DNA from: Cutibacterium avidum ATCC 25577
GTDB lineage: Bacteria; Actinomycetota; Actinomycetes; Propionibacteriales; Propionibacteriaceae
Direction of reading: 5' to 3'
DNA: 64,000 bases
Assembly: GCF_000227295.1 (NCBI RefSeq)
Contig: NZ_JH165054.1
Location: forward strand, 2,419,508 to 2,483,507
The notes under the pieces were generated by a model. The model saw nothing but the letters and a program-made list of their open reading frames with translations, made no database searches and had not been told where the DNA came from. Of the stretch, positions 9,530-19,284 are shown piece after piece; positions within the stretch are counted from its first letter, which is position 1, and every line of letters begins with the position of its first letter. Position numbers and translations under genes: made by a program.

Positions 9530-11353
9530 TCACCGTTGAGCGGCCGCCCGGGCTCGGCGGGTTCGCTGTATCGCCGGGTCAGGGATGGGAACGGCACTCA
9601 CCAGAGCACGGGTGTATTCCTCCCGCGGATGCGAAAGCACCTCCGTCGTCGGCCCTTCCTCGACGATGCGACCTTTGCTGAGCACCACTGTTCGGGCTGC
9701 GATCTGCTCGATGACCGCCAGATCATGCGAGACGAACAGGCATGCAAACCCCAGTTCAGCTTGCAGACCCGTCAGGAGCCTGAGCACCTTGGCCTGGACC
9801 GACACATCGAGCGCGCTGGTGGGTTCATCGGCAACCACCAGCCGGGGGTCCAAGGCCAGGGCACGAGCGATAGCAACCCGCTGACGCTGACCACCGCTCA
9901 TTTGATGTGGGTAACGATCAGCCATCGATTCCGGCAGCTCCACCTGCTCGAGGAGTTGACGCACCCTGGCGCGCCTCCGCGACGAGTCGAGGGAGGAATG
10001 CAGCATCAAGGGTTCAGCAATTGACGCACCGACAGTGCGCCTGGGATTAAGGGCTGAGGCCGGATTCTGATACACGACTCCGGTGTTACGCCGGACGGGG
10101 AGCATCGCACGCCGAGAGGCCCCGGCGACCTCGACCCCAGCCACTCGCACCGACCCGGAGGTCACCGGCACCAACCCTGTGAGGGTGCCAGCGATCGTGG
10201 ATTTCCCCGACCCGGACTCCCCCACGAGTCCCAGAACCTCCCCCGGCGCGATGGCCAAACTCACGCCGCGGACCGCGTGCACAGACTTGCGTCGTCGCGC
10301 ACGGTGGACGACGTCGAGGTCGGTAACCTCAACTAGTGGTGGGTCCGGCTCTCGGCTCGTCGCGTCAGGGGTCGTCGGGCCGACGACCTCAACAGTTCCC
10401 GGCCCATCGCTGGTTTCGGACCTAGCGGCGCTCGCTCCGTCGGGATCGGTCTGCGGATCATCGAGTTCTCGTAGTGCATCGAGTTGGGGAACGGCGTCGA
10501 GGAGCTGGCGGGTGTAGGAGTGTTGCGGATCGTTGAAGATCGCGTCGACACTGCCCCGCTCGATGATGTGCCCTTTTCTCATGACGGCAACCTCGTCGGC
10601 GATGTCGGCCACGACGGCCATGTCATGCGTGATGAGCAGCACCGCCATGCCTTCATCGGTCAGCCGACGCAGAAGGTCGAGAATCCCGGCCTGCACTGTG
10701 ACATCAAGGGCCGTGGTGGGCTCGTCAGCGATGATCACCTTCGGATTGCAGGCCAAGGCCAGGGCCATGCATGCTCGCTGCAACTGGCCTCCGGACAGCT
10801 GATGCGGGTAGGAGGCAGCGATCCGTTCTACGTCCGGCAGCCCGACGCGACCCAGGAGCTCATGTACTCGGTCGCGAATTCGAGAACGCGACCGAGCCTC
10901 GTCAGAGTGGGTCCTGATGACTTCACGGATCTGAGCGCCGATGGACAGAAGAGGGTCAAGCGCGCTGGAGGGCTCCTGAAAGATGGTGCCGACCAACCGA
11001 CCTCGCACACCGTCGAGCACCGACTTATCAGCCCCAACCAGTTCCACGGCTGCCTCGGCGGCGTTTCTGCCCGGTTCATCTCGGCTCAGGAGCACCGATC
11101 CCGTCACCGTGGCGGCCTGGGGCAGCAAGCCGAGACCTCCCAGAGCTGTCACGGATTTCCCCGATCCCGACTCGCCCACCAGAGCCAGTACTCGTCCAGA
11201 CACCAGGTCCAGATTGACTCCCTCCGAGGCCGCCACCGGCGCCCCGGGGAATCTCACCGTGACATCTCGCAGGCTCAGGACTGCATCTGGCCGCCGATCC
11301 TGCTGTGCGGTCACCGGGGTGGGTGCGTCTGTCCGTCGGGGTTGGCCCCTCAC
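9530..11353 (-). CDS. Peptide/nickel ABC importer ATPase, fused DppD-DppF
   Basis: 607 residues with two complete nucleotide-binding domains. The first has Walker A GESGSGKSVTA near residue 55, LSGGQLQRACMALAL and IIADEPTTALD. The second has GESGSGKSTIAGTL near 370, [15 protein letters not shown] and [11 protein letters not shown]. Both halves have oligopeptide/dipeptide-type C-terminal extensions, as in fused DppDF proteins. Its GTG overlaps the stop of the binding-protein gene by four bases. It is the last gene of a four-gene operon whose binding protein and second permease are disrupted. The ATPase itself is intact, so it is either a recent orphan or serves another permease. Confidence 0.9.
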   Translation of the reverse strand: MRGQPRRTDAPTPVTAQQDRRPDAVLSLRDVTVRFPGAPVAASEGVNLDLVSGRVLALVGESGSGKSVTALGGLGLLPQAATVTGSVLLSRDEPGRNAAEAAVELVGADKSVLDGVRGRLVGTIFQEPSSALDPLLSIGAQIREVIRTHSDEARSRSRIRDRVHELLGRVGLPDVERIAASYPHQLSGGQLQRACMALALACNPKVIIADEPTTALDVTVQAGILDLLRRLTDEGMAVLLITHDMAVVADIADEVAVMRKGHIIERGSVDAIFNDPQHSYTRQLLDAVPQLDALRELDDPQTDPDGASAARSETSDGPGTVEVVGPTTPDATSREPDPPLVEVTDLDVVHRARRRKSVHAVRGVSLAIAPGEVLGLVGESGSGKSTIAGTLTGLVPVTSGSVRVAGVEVAGASRRAMLPVRRNTGVVYQNPASALNPRRTVGASIAEPLMLHSSLDSSRRRARVRQLLEQVELPESMADRYPHQMSGGQRQRVAIARALALDPRLVVADEPTSALDVSVQAKVLRLLTGLQAELGFACLFVSHDLAVIEQIAARTVVLSKGRIVEEGPTTEVLSHPREEYTRALVSAVPIPDPAIQRTRRARAAAQR

Positions 11354-13030
11354 TTCTGCACTCCCACGACGAGGTAGTTCGGGTAAGCCGGGAAGGGATT
11401 GACGAAGAAACCGCTCACACCTGTTCCGTGCAGGAAGGCATTGCGCCGGAACACCAACGGAACGACGGGAACGTCCTGGGCGATGAGTCGATCAATGTTC
11501 GCCCATTTGTCCTTGGCCTCATCCATCGGCAGGGCGGCTGCTTCGGCGAGCATCCGATCCACCTCGGCATTGTGGTAGCGGCCAAGATTGAAGCCGCCTG
11601 ATCCGATCTCGCTGGAGGCAAAAAGCGGCTGCAAATTGGCATTGGCCGACGGATAGTCGGGATTCCACGAAGCAATGGTCAAGTCGTAGTCGGAACCATC
11701 AGACTGGGTAGTTTTCTCAATCCAGGTTTCACTTTCGACGGGATTGATCTTGACGGAAATGTTGACCTTCTGAAGTGCCTGTTGGACGGCTTGAGCGAGC
11801 GCCAACGTTCCCTCATCGTTGCTTACCAGCAGTACGAGCTGGCCCACCGCTTTGCCCTTGAGGAGTTCTTGAGCCTTTGCGGTGGATTCAGGGTACAGGT
11901 TGTATTCCTGGCGTCCTGAGATGCCAGGAGTGATGTACGTCGTCACTGGGGCTGCACCGATCTCTCCGCCCAGAGCGGTTGTTGCGGCCTTGCGATCCAC
12001 CGCATAGGCGATGGCCTGGCGCACCTTGACGTCTTTGACGCGCTTCAACGTTGATGGCCAAGTACTGCAGTGGTCCAGCGCTACCGACGGCTAGCCTGGA
12101 CTTGGCCTGGAGGTTGGACGTCACCTGAGGCAATTGGGCAGGGGGCACCATCTCCGCCCCAAATGCGTTGCGGTCATTGCCAGAGTCAGAGATGAGACGT
12201 TGAGCAACCACCGGGCTGTCCTGGCCCAAGGAAAACACGATCGTGTCAGGTAGCGCAGTACGCACCTCGTCAGAGGACGGTGTCCATTTCGGGTTGCGCT
12301 TGAGGGTTGCGGCCACACCCTGCTTGTACTCAGCCACACGATAAGGCCCAGATGCGACCGGTTTACGGGTGTAGGTCGTGGGGTTGTCACTGAGGGGAAC
12401 CGGAGCAAAGGCGGGCATAGAAACGATCCATGGCCAGTCGCCAAATGGAGCTTTTAGATGGAAGACAATCGTCTTGTCGTCTGGCGTCTCAATGGACTTC
12501 AAGTGCTTGCCTTTGTATGGGCCGGTATATCCGGAGGTCTCGGCAAGCAGCGTCTTGTGGTATCCGAGTCCGCCGGCCAAGGAGGCTGTGAAGGTGCGTT
12601 CGACCCCATGGCGAATTTGCGTAGATGTGATCGACGACCCGTCCTCGGCCACCAAACCGTCTTTGAGGGTGAAGGTCCAGGTCCGGCCACCATCCGAGGC
12701 TTTTCCGGTGTCGGTAGCGAGGTCGGGGACGACCTTGGCCTCCTTACCCTTGACGATCTGCCAACTGATGAGACGGCGGTGAACGAGGGCCAACGAGGTG
12801 ACGGCCATGCCCTGGCTGCGGCCCGGATCCCAGTTGATGTCAGTGTCTGACGCGAGGATCGTCAGCGTCCCGCCCTTGGTAGGCGTGACTGACCCAGCTG
12901 TCTGCGCGGAACGCTCATTGGCACCGCATGCGCTCAATGCCGCAACTGCAGTGGTGGCCCCTGCGCCAAGCAGGAAGCCGCGGCGGGACAACGACGAAAT
13001 GGAGTATGTGCTGGTACCCATGACTTTCAT
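11350..13030 (-). pseudogene. Frameshifted peptide-binding lipoprotein (DppA/OppA type)
   Basis: Family 5 extracellular solute-binding protein in two frames. Residues from ATG 13030 give a Tat-type lipoprotein signal (SLSRRGFLLGAG, then lipobox LSAC) and a normal binding-protein core as far as LQYLAINVE. The frame then breaks at about 12042-12048 and continues in another frame from VKDVKVRQAIAYAVDR to the end at 11350. One extra A in the coding strand at GTTGAAGCGC explains it: with GTTGAGCGC the two halves join into about 560 residues, the family's usual length. It is either an inactivating mutation or a base-calling error. The neighbouring permease is also broken, which favours decay. Confidence 0.85.
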
Positions 13031-13114
13031 CTTTCTTGTGAGCCGTTTTCAGTGGTGTGTGATGTGACTGTGGTGTGAATATGTGCTGTTGCGCTGCGCG
13101 GCGGCGTACCAGCG

Positions 13115-14101
13115 TCAAACCCGAGGATCGATGGCTGCTACGACGATGTCGGCCAACAGGTTCATTCCGATGATCGCGACTGCGGCCACCAATGTGACGC
13201 CCATCACGAGTTGGACATCAGTAGCTCCCACGGCATCCATGAGTAATGCTCCGAGACCCTGAATGGAGAACACTTTCTCGGTGATAACGGCACCGCCCAG
13301 AAATCCCCCCAGGTCGAGAGCGAAATAGGTGAGGATCGGCACGGAGATGCTGCGCAGGACGTGGTTTGCCAGGACGCGTCGTTCCGACAGACCCGCAGCA
13401 CGAGCAGTGCGCACATAATCCTCATCAAGGGTCTCGAGCATTTCACTGCGGACCATCCGCGTATAGACCGCTGCCGAGAGGACGGCGAGCACGGTCCACG
13501 GCAGGGCCAGATGCCAGAGCCAGTCGACTGGACTCACAGAGAATGGCACATATCCGGACACCGGAACGATGTCAGCCTTGAATCCCAACAGCAGGATACC
13601 GAGCAGACCTACCAGATAGGCCGGTGAGGAAATTCCCAAAACTGTTCCGGTCATGATCGCACGGTCCACGGCACCACCTCGATGAAGGGCCGAAATGATG
13701 CCGGTACTCACGCCAATAATCATCCACAACACGGCTGCCCCCAAAGCCACCGACATAGTGACTGGCAGCCGGTTTGCAATGAGTTCAGTGACCGGGGTCG
13801 ACAAGCGGAACGAGTATCCCAGGCAGGGGGCAGAACAGTGAATGGCATCAGCACCAGACCCATATGTAGCGCCTGCAACAATCTCAGAAAGATAGTTCCA
13901 GAATTGCTGGTACCACGGATCATTCAAACCCATGTAAGAACGTGCAAGGGCGAGATTCTCCGGAGTGCATGGCTTACCACAAGCTAATTGGGCTGGATCA
14001 GCAGGGAAGAACTCAAAGATGGCAAAGGTGATGAAGGTAATGACCACGAGCACGACGAGCGTCTGCAGCAGGCGAGAGACAAGGAAACGTAGACGGTTCA
14101 T
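13115..14101 (-). CDS. Peptide/nickel ABC importer permease (DppB type)
   Basis: 328 residues, about six transmembrane segments. The first is MNRLRFLVSRLLQTLVVLVV, and a Cys-containing extracellular loop follows (CGKPC, CSAPCLG). The EAA-loop region is DYVRTARAAGLSERRVLANHVLRS near 230-255, and it ends in AIDPRV as in DppB proteins. The ATG overlaps the stop of the broken second permease gene (ATGA). This frame is intact although its partners are not. G+C is visibly lower here (for example 13.9-14.1 kb) than in surrounding genes, consistent with acquired or decaying DNA. Confidence 0.9.
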   Translation of the reverse strand: MNRLRFLVSRLLQTLVVLVVITFITFAIFEFFPADPAQLACGKPCTPENLALARSYMGLNDPWYQQFWNYLSEIVAGATYGSGADAIHCSAPCLGYSFRLSTPVTELIANRLPVTMSVALGAAVLWMIIGVSTGIISALHRGGAVDRAIMTGTVLGISSPAYLVGLLGILLLGFKADIVPVSGYVPFSVSPVDWLWHLALPWTVLAVLSAAVYTRMVRSEMLETLDEDYVRTARAAGLSERRVLANHVLRSISVPILTYFALDLGGFLGGAVITEKVFSIQGLGALLMDAVGATDVQLVMGVTLVAAVAIIGMNLLADIVVAAIDPRV

Positions 14102-14924
14102 CGAGACTCACCTAGCCTCGGGTCAATGACGTCACGAAGCCCGTCGCCAAAGAGGTTGAAAGCCAGGGTGACGAGGAATAACGCGCCACCGGGAAACAGC
14201 AAGTACCAGGGATCCGTGCTCACCCAGGTTACCGCCGAACCTATGGATCGACCCCACGAAGGCGTTGATGGGGTGACGCCCACTCCCAGGAAAGACAGCG
14301 CCGCTTCCGCGCCAATCTTCCCAGGAATGGAGATAGTGGTGAAGACGATAATCGTGGCTACCAGATTGGGCAGCATCTGCCGCACCAAGATGTGCAGATG
14401 GCTCGCGCCCATTGCCTGTGACGCACGAATGAAGGTACGCGATCGCAACGACATCGCTTGACTACGCAGCACCCGCGCCGTAGAGGGCTACCCCAACAGA
14501 CCAATGATGAGGACCATGACGGTCGCTCGTGGAGCGGTGGCCGGAATGACCGCTGAAATCGCGATCATGAACACCAGCTGTGGGAATCCCAGGATGACGT
14601 CAGTGCCACGAGACGCCAATCCGTCCCACCAGCCACCGAAGTACCCAGCCGTCACCCCCACGATGATGGCAATGGCCATCGAAAGGATGGTCGCCCCCAT
14701 GCCAATGAGGAATGAGGTCCGGGTGCCTTCGACGACGATGGCGAAGAGATCGCGACCGGTCTGAGGCTCGACACTCCGCCGGGAACGACCCGTCCGCTAT
14801 CGGTATCGATGGCAGCCACCGGGGCCGAAGTGGTCTCGTCGCCGATCGAGGAGAGCCTATCGCCCGGCAGAAGATCACCGGCGACAGGGACATCAGGCGC
14901 GGCGTCCGTTTCGGACATGCTCAC
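14098..14924 (-). pseudogene. Disrupted peptide ABC importer permease (DppC type)
   Basis: First gene of the operon, starting at GTG 14924 with AAGGAG upstream. A normal soluble N-terminus (MSMSETDAAPDVPVAGDLLP) runs about 50 codons to 14780. The first transmembrane helix expected there is missing and the frame changes, resuming at VEPQTGRDLFAIVVEGTRTS near 14775. This looks like an internal deletion of perhaps 200 bp that is not a multiple of three. A nonsense codon TAG follows at 14488-14490 in GLLG-stop-PSTARVLRSQ, where relatives have Trp; one G-to-A change explains it. The remaining C-terminal half, including the EAA loop and DVIDPRL, is normal. At least two independent lesions make a sequencing error unlikely. 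Confidence 0.88.
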
Positions 14925-15352
14925 GGATACTCCTTGGTGGTTAGGAAGGGACAGGAACAGACATGCGTGGGTAAGACATGCGTGGGTTGGAGTCGCGTCT
15001 CAGCGACAACAACACATTCGCATGCGCATGGGCCCTCTTCTCCAAGGTTTGATGCAGCCCGCACCTGCGAGCCTTAGCAGGACATACCACACTGTGAGAT
15101 TGGGTCTCAAATGCCACCTTGTCTGAAGGTGCTCGCGGCCATGACACAGCGACGACGCCACCAGCTAGTTGTCGTTTCCAGTCCCGGAGTGACCCCGCGG
15201 TAGCAGAAGATGGTGGGCGTAGCCACGCCAACGGATGCGCCGAGCCAAGGGATAGGCGGCACTATCCTCACTCACCATCCCACGGCCTCGTCGCACGGTT
15301 TCACCGCATTGTCGCGCCGCGCGATCGGGCTGAATGACAACTGGAGGTCACC
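14925..15352 (+). other. Intergenic region between dpp operon and cstA
   Basis: 428 bases between divergent transcription units. Near the dpp start lies a 12-base direct repeat, ACATGCGTGGGT at 14961-14972 and 14976-14987. The cstA ribosome binding site (CTGGAGGTCACC) is at the other end. Frames crossing the region have no family resemblance and look like shadows. I find no RNA gene or terminator here. Confidence 0.5.
14961..14987. repeat. 12-bp tandem direct repeat upstream of dpp operon
   Basis: Two exact copies of ACATGCGTGGGT with a 15-base period, centred about 50 bases before the first dpp start codon. The position suits a regulator-binding site near the operon promoter. Function is inferred from position only. 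Confidence 0.45.
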
Positions 15353-17626
15353 ATGGGAACCGTCCCACCTCATCAACAATCAGATATTCCCGAAGGTATG
15401 CCAGCCGTCAGTCTGTCTGCCGAAGAGCGGTCACGCCAGCAGCAATGGACGCCACTACGCGTGGTCGTCTGGATTCTCATCTCTGCGATTGCCGGCCTCG
15501 GTTGGTGGATGCTAGCCGTGCGACGGGGTGAAACCGTCAACGGCATCTGGTTCGTCTTCGCCGCCGTTGGCTCGTACTTCATCGGCTACCGGTTCTACGC
15601 CACGTACATCCAGGACAAACTCGTCCATCCCGACGACGACCGGGCCACCCCGGCCGAGTATGACTACAACGGCCGGGATTTCGTGCCCACGGATCGCCGC
15701 ATCCTCTACGGCCATCACTTCGCCGCCATCGCGGGCGCCGGCCCTCTCGTCGGGCCGGTGCTGTCGGCTCAGATGGGCTACCTGCCGAGCACGATCTGGA
15801 TCATCGTGGGCGTCATCCTTGCTGGGGCTGTGCAGGACTACCTCGTCCTCGTCATCTCCATGCGACGGGGCGGACGATCCCTCGGTCAGATGGCCAAGGA
15901 CGAACTGGGACGCTTCGGTGGCATCGCCGCCCTCGTCGCCACCCTGACGATCATGCTCATCATCGTGGCCATCCTGGCCATGGTCGTCGTCAACTCCCTG
16001 GCCGCCTCGTCCTGGGGAGTGTGGAGCGTCGGTCTGACGATTCCGATCGCGCTTCTCATGGGCTTCTACCTGCGTTACCTGCGCCCTGGCAAGGTGTTCG
16101 AGGTCTCCCTCATCGGCATCGTCCTGCTGGTGCTGGCCATCGCCTCGGGAGCCTGGATCGAGAACACCGCCATCTCCAGCGCACTCCATCTGAGCAAGCC
16201 GTTTCTGGCCTGGGCCATCATCCTTTACGGATTCATCGCCGCAGTGCTTCCCGTCTGGATGCTGCTGGCTCCCCGTGACTACCTGTCAACCTTCATGAAG
16301 GTTGGCGTCATCGCGATGCTGGCCGTCTCGATCGTCATCGTCCGTCCGGTCATCACCGTCCCGGCCATGACGGTCTACGCACACACCGGTACCGGTCCGG
16401 TCTTCTCCGGAAAGTTGTTCCCCTTCCTCTTCGTGACGATCGCATGTGGCGCCTTGTCGGGATTCCACGCGACGATCTCCTCGGGCACCACCCCGAAGCT
16501 CATCGAGAAGGAGTCCCAGGCCCGCCTCATCGGTTACGGCGGCATGCTCATGGAGTCCTTCGTCGCGATCATGGCTCTGGTGGCGGCCCTGTCAGTGGAC
16601 CGTGGCATCTACTTCGCCATGAACTCCCCCGCCGGGGCGACGGGCAACACCGTCCAGAGCGCAGTGGCCTACGTCAACTCACTCGGTTTGTCCGGTGTGC
16701 ACACCGATGCCAACGCCCTGACGACGACGGCCAAACTTGTCGGCGAGACGTCGATCATCAGCCGTACCGGTGGCGCACCAACCCTCGCCGTGGGCCTCGC
16801 GACGATCATGCATCAGCTCTTCGGTGGTCAGGCCATGATGAGCTTCTGGTACCACTTCGCGATCATGTTCGAGGCACTGTTCATCCTCACCTCGGTCGAC
16901 GCGGGTACTCGCGTCGCCCGGTTCATGCTCTCGGACGCCCTGGGCAACTTCTGGCCCCGCCTCACGGACCACTCCTGGAAGGTCGGATCCTGGCTCACCA
17001 CCGCGATCATGGTTGCCGGTTGGGGATCGATTCTGCTCATGGGTGTCAATGACCCGCTGGGCGGCATCAACACCCTCTTCCCGTTGTTCGGCATCGCGAA
17101 CCAGTTGTTGGCAGCCGTCGCCCTGTCGATCTGCCTGGTGGTCTTCGCCCGAGCCGGTCACAAGTGGCGGTTGCTCATCATCTTCGTGCCGATGCTCTTC
17201 ACCGCCGTCATCACGGTGTACGGCTCCTGGCTGAAGATCTTCTCCCCCGACCCGAAGATCGGTTACTGGGCCAACCACATGACGTACAAGCGGGCCATCT
17301 CCGCTGGCAAGACCTCGCTGGGTCAGGCCAAGGACATTGACGAGATGCACACCGTCGTCGGCAACACCGCCATCCAGGGGACGATGTCGATCATCTTCGT
17401 CGTCTGTGCCCTCATCGTCATGATCGCGGCCTGCATCCGCACCGTTCAGGCACTGCGAGGCCACAACATCATCAACACCGAGGATCCGGCCAAGCCGTCG
17501 CACCTCTTCGCCCCCAGTGGCCTCATCGCCAGCAAGGCCGAGAAGGACCTTCAGGCCGAGTGGGACGAGTTCTACGAGACTCATCCCGAGCTTGACCTGG
17601 AGCACGTTCACCAGGAACGCGCGTGA
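15353..17626 (+). CDS. cstA: Carbon starvation protein CstA (peptide/pyruvate transporter)
   Basis: 757-residue polytopic membrane protein of the CstA family, which takes up peptides or pyruvate during carbon limitation. Family hallmarks: GHHFAAIAGAGPLVGPVLSAQ near 121, YLPSTIWIIVGVILAGAVQDY, MRRGGRSLGQMAKDELG, FVTIACGALSGFHATISSGT near 358-380 and SVDAGTRVARFMLSD near 517. About 16-18 hydrophobic segments. ATG 15353 has GGAGGT at good spacing. The stop overlaps the ybdD GTG by four bases. It sits next to a decaying peptide ABC importer, so it may be the remaining local route for peptide uptake (inference). Confidence 0.95.
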   Translation: MGTVPPHQQSDIPEGMPAVSLSAEERSRQQQWTPLRVVVWILISAIAGLGWWMLAVRRGETVNGIWFVFAAVGSYFIGYRFYATYIQDKLVHPDDDRATPAEYDYNGRDFVPTDRRILYGHHFAAIAGAGPLVGPVLSAQMGYLPSTIWIIVGVILAGAVQDYLVLVISMRRGGRSLGQMAKDELGRFGGIAALVATLTIMLIIVAILAMVVVNSLAASSWGVWSVGLTIPIALLMGFYLRYLRPGKVFEVSLIGIVLLVLAIASGAWIENTAISSALHLSKPFLAWAIILYGFIAAVLPVWMLLAPRDYLSTFMKVGVIAMLAVSIVIVRPVITVPAMTVYAHTGTGPVFSGKLFPFLFVTIACGALSGFHATISSGTTPKLIEKESQARLIGYGGMLMESFVAIMALVAALSVDRGIYFAMNSPAGATGNTVQSAVAYVNSLGLSGVHTDANALTTTAKLVGETSIISRTGGAPTLAVGLATIMHQLFGGQAMMSFWYHFAIMFEALFILTSVDAGTRVARFMLSDALGNFWPRLTDHSWKVGSWLTTAIMVAGWGSILLMGVNDPLGGINTLFPLFGIANQLLAAVALSICLVVFARAGHKWRLLIIFVPMLFTAVITVYGSWLKIFSPDPKIGYWANHMTYKRAISAGKTSLGQAKDIDEMHTVVGNTAIQGTMSIIFVVCALIVMIAACIRTVQALRGHNIINTEDPAKPSHLFAPSGLIASKAEKDLQAEWDEFYETHPELDLEHVHQERA

Positions 17627-17838
17627 GCGCCGCACCACGGCATCTGCCCACCGATCCACTGTGGCGACGATGGTGGTCGTCACTGCGGTGGTGGGTGCGC
17701 GGCGTCACCGGAGCTGACGCCTACGACAACTACCTCGAGTGGTGTCGACGCATGGGTCATGAGCCGATGCCGGAGAAGGCATTCTGGCGCGACCAGTGCG
17801 ACCGTCAGGACCGCAATCCCCAGGCACGATGCTGCTGA
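17623..17838 (+). CDS. YbdD/YjiX family small protein (CstA partner)
   Basis: 71 residues starting at GTG 17623, overlapping the cstA stop by four bases. It contains WWVRGVTGADAYDNYLEWCRRMGHEPM followed by EKAFWRDQCDRQ, the pattern of the YbdD/YjiX (DUF466) family. That family almost always follows cstA or its paralogue and is required for transport activity in some species. It ends in CC. A strong hairpin follows nine bases after the stop. Confidence 0.92.
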   Translation: MSAAPRHLPTDPLWRRWWSSLRWWVRGVTGADAYDNYLEWCRRMGHEPMPEKAFWRDQCDRQDRNPQARCC

Positions 17839-17846
17839 CCCCTATC

Positions 17847-17881
17847 ACCGGGTCTTCCCGTCAGTGACGGGAAGACCCGGT
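17847..17881. terminator. Bidirectional hairpin terminator
   Basis: Arms ACCGGGTCTTCCCGTCA (17847-17863) and its exact complement (17865-17881) form a near-perfect 35-base palindrome. It lies between ybdD (+) and the [2Fe-2S] protein gene (-), whose stop codon sits inside the stem. There is no long T-run on either side. Confidence 0.8.
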
Positions 17882-18493
17882 CAGTTCTGACACGATGCGG
17901 TCAAGGTTGTCCTCGGTCAACTGAATGCATCTGCCGTCCGGCCAGACCACGATGAGTGGGGCGTGGTTGCACGGATACATGCACCCCGTCACCGTGACGA
18001 GAACCTCTGTGTCCAAGGCGTGTGACTGCGCCAGCTTCTCCTGCAGGCGTGCATGCAGGTCGGCGGCGCCGGCTGCGCTGCAGCGAGGTCCTCGGCAGGT
18101 GAGCAGATGGTGTCGGAAGGAGGGGAATTCCTGCCAGGCAGGGTTGTGCAACGGCGCTTCGGCCCCGGTCACGATTCGCCACTCGCCGGTGAACTCCTGG
18201 TCAGGACGTACAACCCCGACATGCACGACGACGGTGGGTCCGTTCTCATGAACACGGACCCACTGGCCGGCGACGCGACGAAGCCAGGACAGCGGCACCG
18301 GTCCGTCATCGCAACTCCATCCGACGAGCTCGACCCGGTCGTCGTCAGCGGCGTCGAGGACATCTACGAGCGCCGGTCCAGGACCCTGCAGACATGCGTT
18401 CCGGTCGGCATCCACGTGACGGGCCACCGCTTCTGCGCTGACCGTGTCAGAGGAATCCTCCCAGCGCAGCGAGACCGCGATGCGCGTCGTCAT
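17861..18493 (-). CDS. [2Fe-2S] thioredoxin-like ferredoxin protein of the B12-uptake operon
   Basis: 210 residues from ATG 18493, which overlaps the btuD stop by four bases (the longer frame back to 18538 is not needed). The C-terminal half is a thioredoxin-like [2Fe-2S] ferredoxin: HLLTCRGPRCSAAGAADLH (Cys-x4-Cys) and VTVTGCMYPCNHAPLIVVWP (Cys-x3-Cys). The N-terminal half (SLRWEDSS..., VSWSCDD-like and DVLDAADDDRVELVGW segments) has no family I recognise. It is the last gene of an operon headed by a cobalamin riboswitch. An electron-transfer role in reducing or processing imported corrinoid is therefore plausible but unproven. Confidence 0.8.
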   Translation of the reverse strand: MTTRIAVSLRWEDSSDTVSAEAVARHVDADRNACLQGPGPALVDVLDAADDDRVELVGWSCDDGPVPLSWLRRVAGQWVRVHENGPTVVVHVGVVRPDQEFTGEWRIVTGAEAPLHNPAWQEFPSFRHHLLTCRGPRCSAAGAADLHARLQEKLAQSHALDTEVLVTVTGCMYPCNHAPLIVVWPDGRCIQLTEDNLDRIVSELTGSSRH

Positions 18494-19284
18494 GGCTGCA
18501 ATCCCCGCCAGGTGAATCCACGTCTGAAATCTGACCAAACCTCGCCGTCGACCCCGAAATGCTCTCGGACGAGGTCAGGAGTCAGTACCTCGGCGGCCGA
18601 TCCTGCTGCGACCATCCGGCCCGAGTCCAGCACGACGAGGTCATCCGCGTAAGCGGCGGCCAGGTCAAGATCATGGATGACGGTCACCGTTGTCAGACCA
18701 AGCCCACGCACTCTCTCCAACAGGTCAATCTGGTGACGCAGGTCGAGATGATTCGTGGGTTCGTCCAGGAGCAGGATCTCAGGATCCTGGGCGAGAGCTC
18801 GGGCCAACTGAACACGCTGCCTCTCCCCTCCCGAGAGGGACGACCATGCCCGGTCAGCAAGATCAGCAACTCCGGTTGACGCCATCGCGTTCTCGACGAC
18901 ATCTCCGTCACGCCCTCTTCGGCGACTGAGATTGCCGATCCCCCAGCCTCCCAGATGGGGAATGCGTCCGAGCTGGACGACGTCACGCACCGTCAGTTCC
19001 ACGTGAGCCGAAGGACTCTGCTCGAGAAGGGCCATCACCCGGGAGCGCTCCTTGGCCCCGATCCCGGAGAGATCACGCTCCCCCAACCACACCCGCCCCG
19101 CGCTTGGCTTCCGCAACCCGGCCAGCAGGTGCAACAGGGTCGTCTTCCCGGATCCGTTCAGCCCGATGACCATCGTCATGACCTCTGGCCGAATCTCCAC
19201 GTCGACCCCGGACAGGATCATCGTCCCGTCGACCGTCCAACCAAGATCCTCAGCTCGCAACGTTGCTGCTGTCCCGGCACTCAT
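18490..19284 (-). CDS. btuD: Cobalamin ABC importer ATPase (BtuD/FecE family)
   Basis: 264 residues. Walker A GLNGSGKTTLL near 40, Q-loop ALLEQSPSAH, signature LSGGERQRVQLARAL, Walker B ILLLDEPTNHLD and switch VIHDLDLAAAYAD. This is the FecE/BtuD class used with FecCD-type permeases for iron-siderophore, haem or B12. Assignment to B12 rests on the upstream cobalamin riboswitch. The gene overlaps btuC and the downstream [2Fe-2S] gene by four bases each, so the operon is tightly coupled. Confidence 0.88.
   Translation of the reverse strand: MSAGTAATLRAEDLGWTVDGTMILSGVDVEIRPEVMTMVIGLNGSGKTTLLHLLAGLRKPSAGRVWLGERDLSGIGAKERSRVMALLEQSPSAHVELTVRDVVQLGRIPHLGGWGIGNLSRRRGRDGDVVENAMASTGVADLADRAWSSLSGGERQRVQLARALAQDPEILLLDEPTNHLDLRHQIDLLERVRGLGLTTVTVIHDLDLAAAYADDLVVLDSGRMVAAGSAAEVLTPDLVREHFGVDGEVWSDFRRGFTWRGLQP

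Noticed and set aside
14941..15231. 96-codon minus-strand frame upstream of dpp
   Set aside because: No ribosome binding site or family resemblance, and it spans the direct repeat and likely promoter region.
15512..17683. Minus-strand frames opposite cstA
   Set aside because: Antisense to a clear CstA protein; Asp/His/Gly-rich shadow composition.
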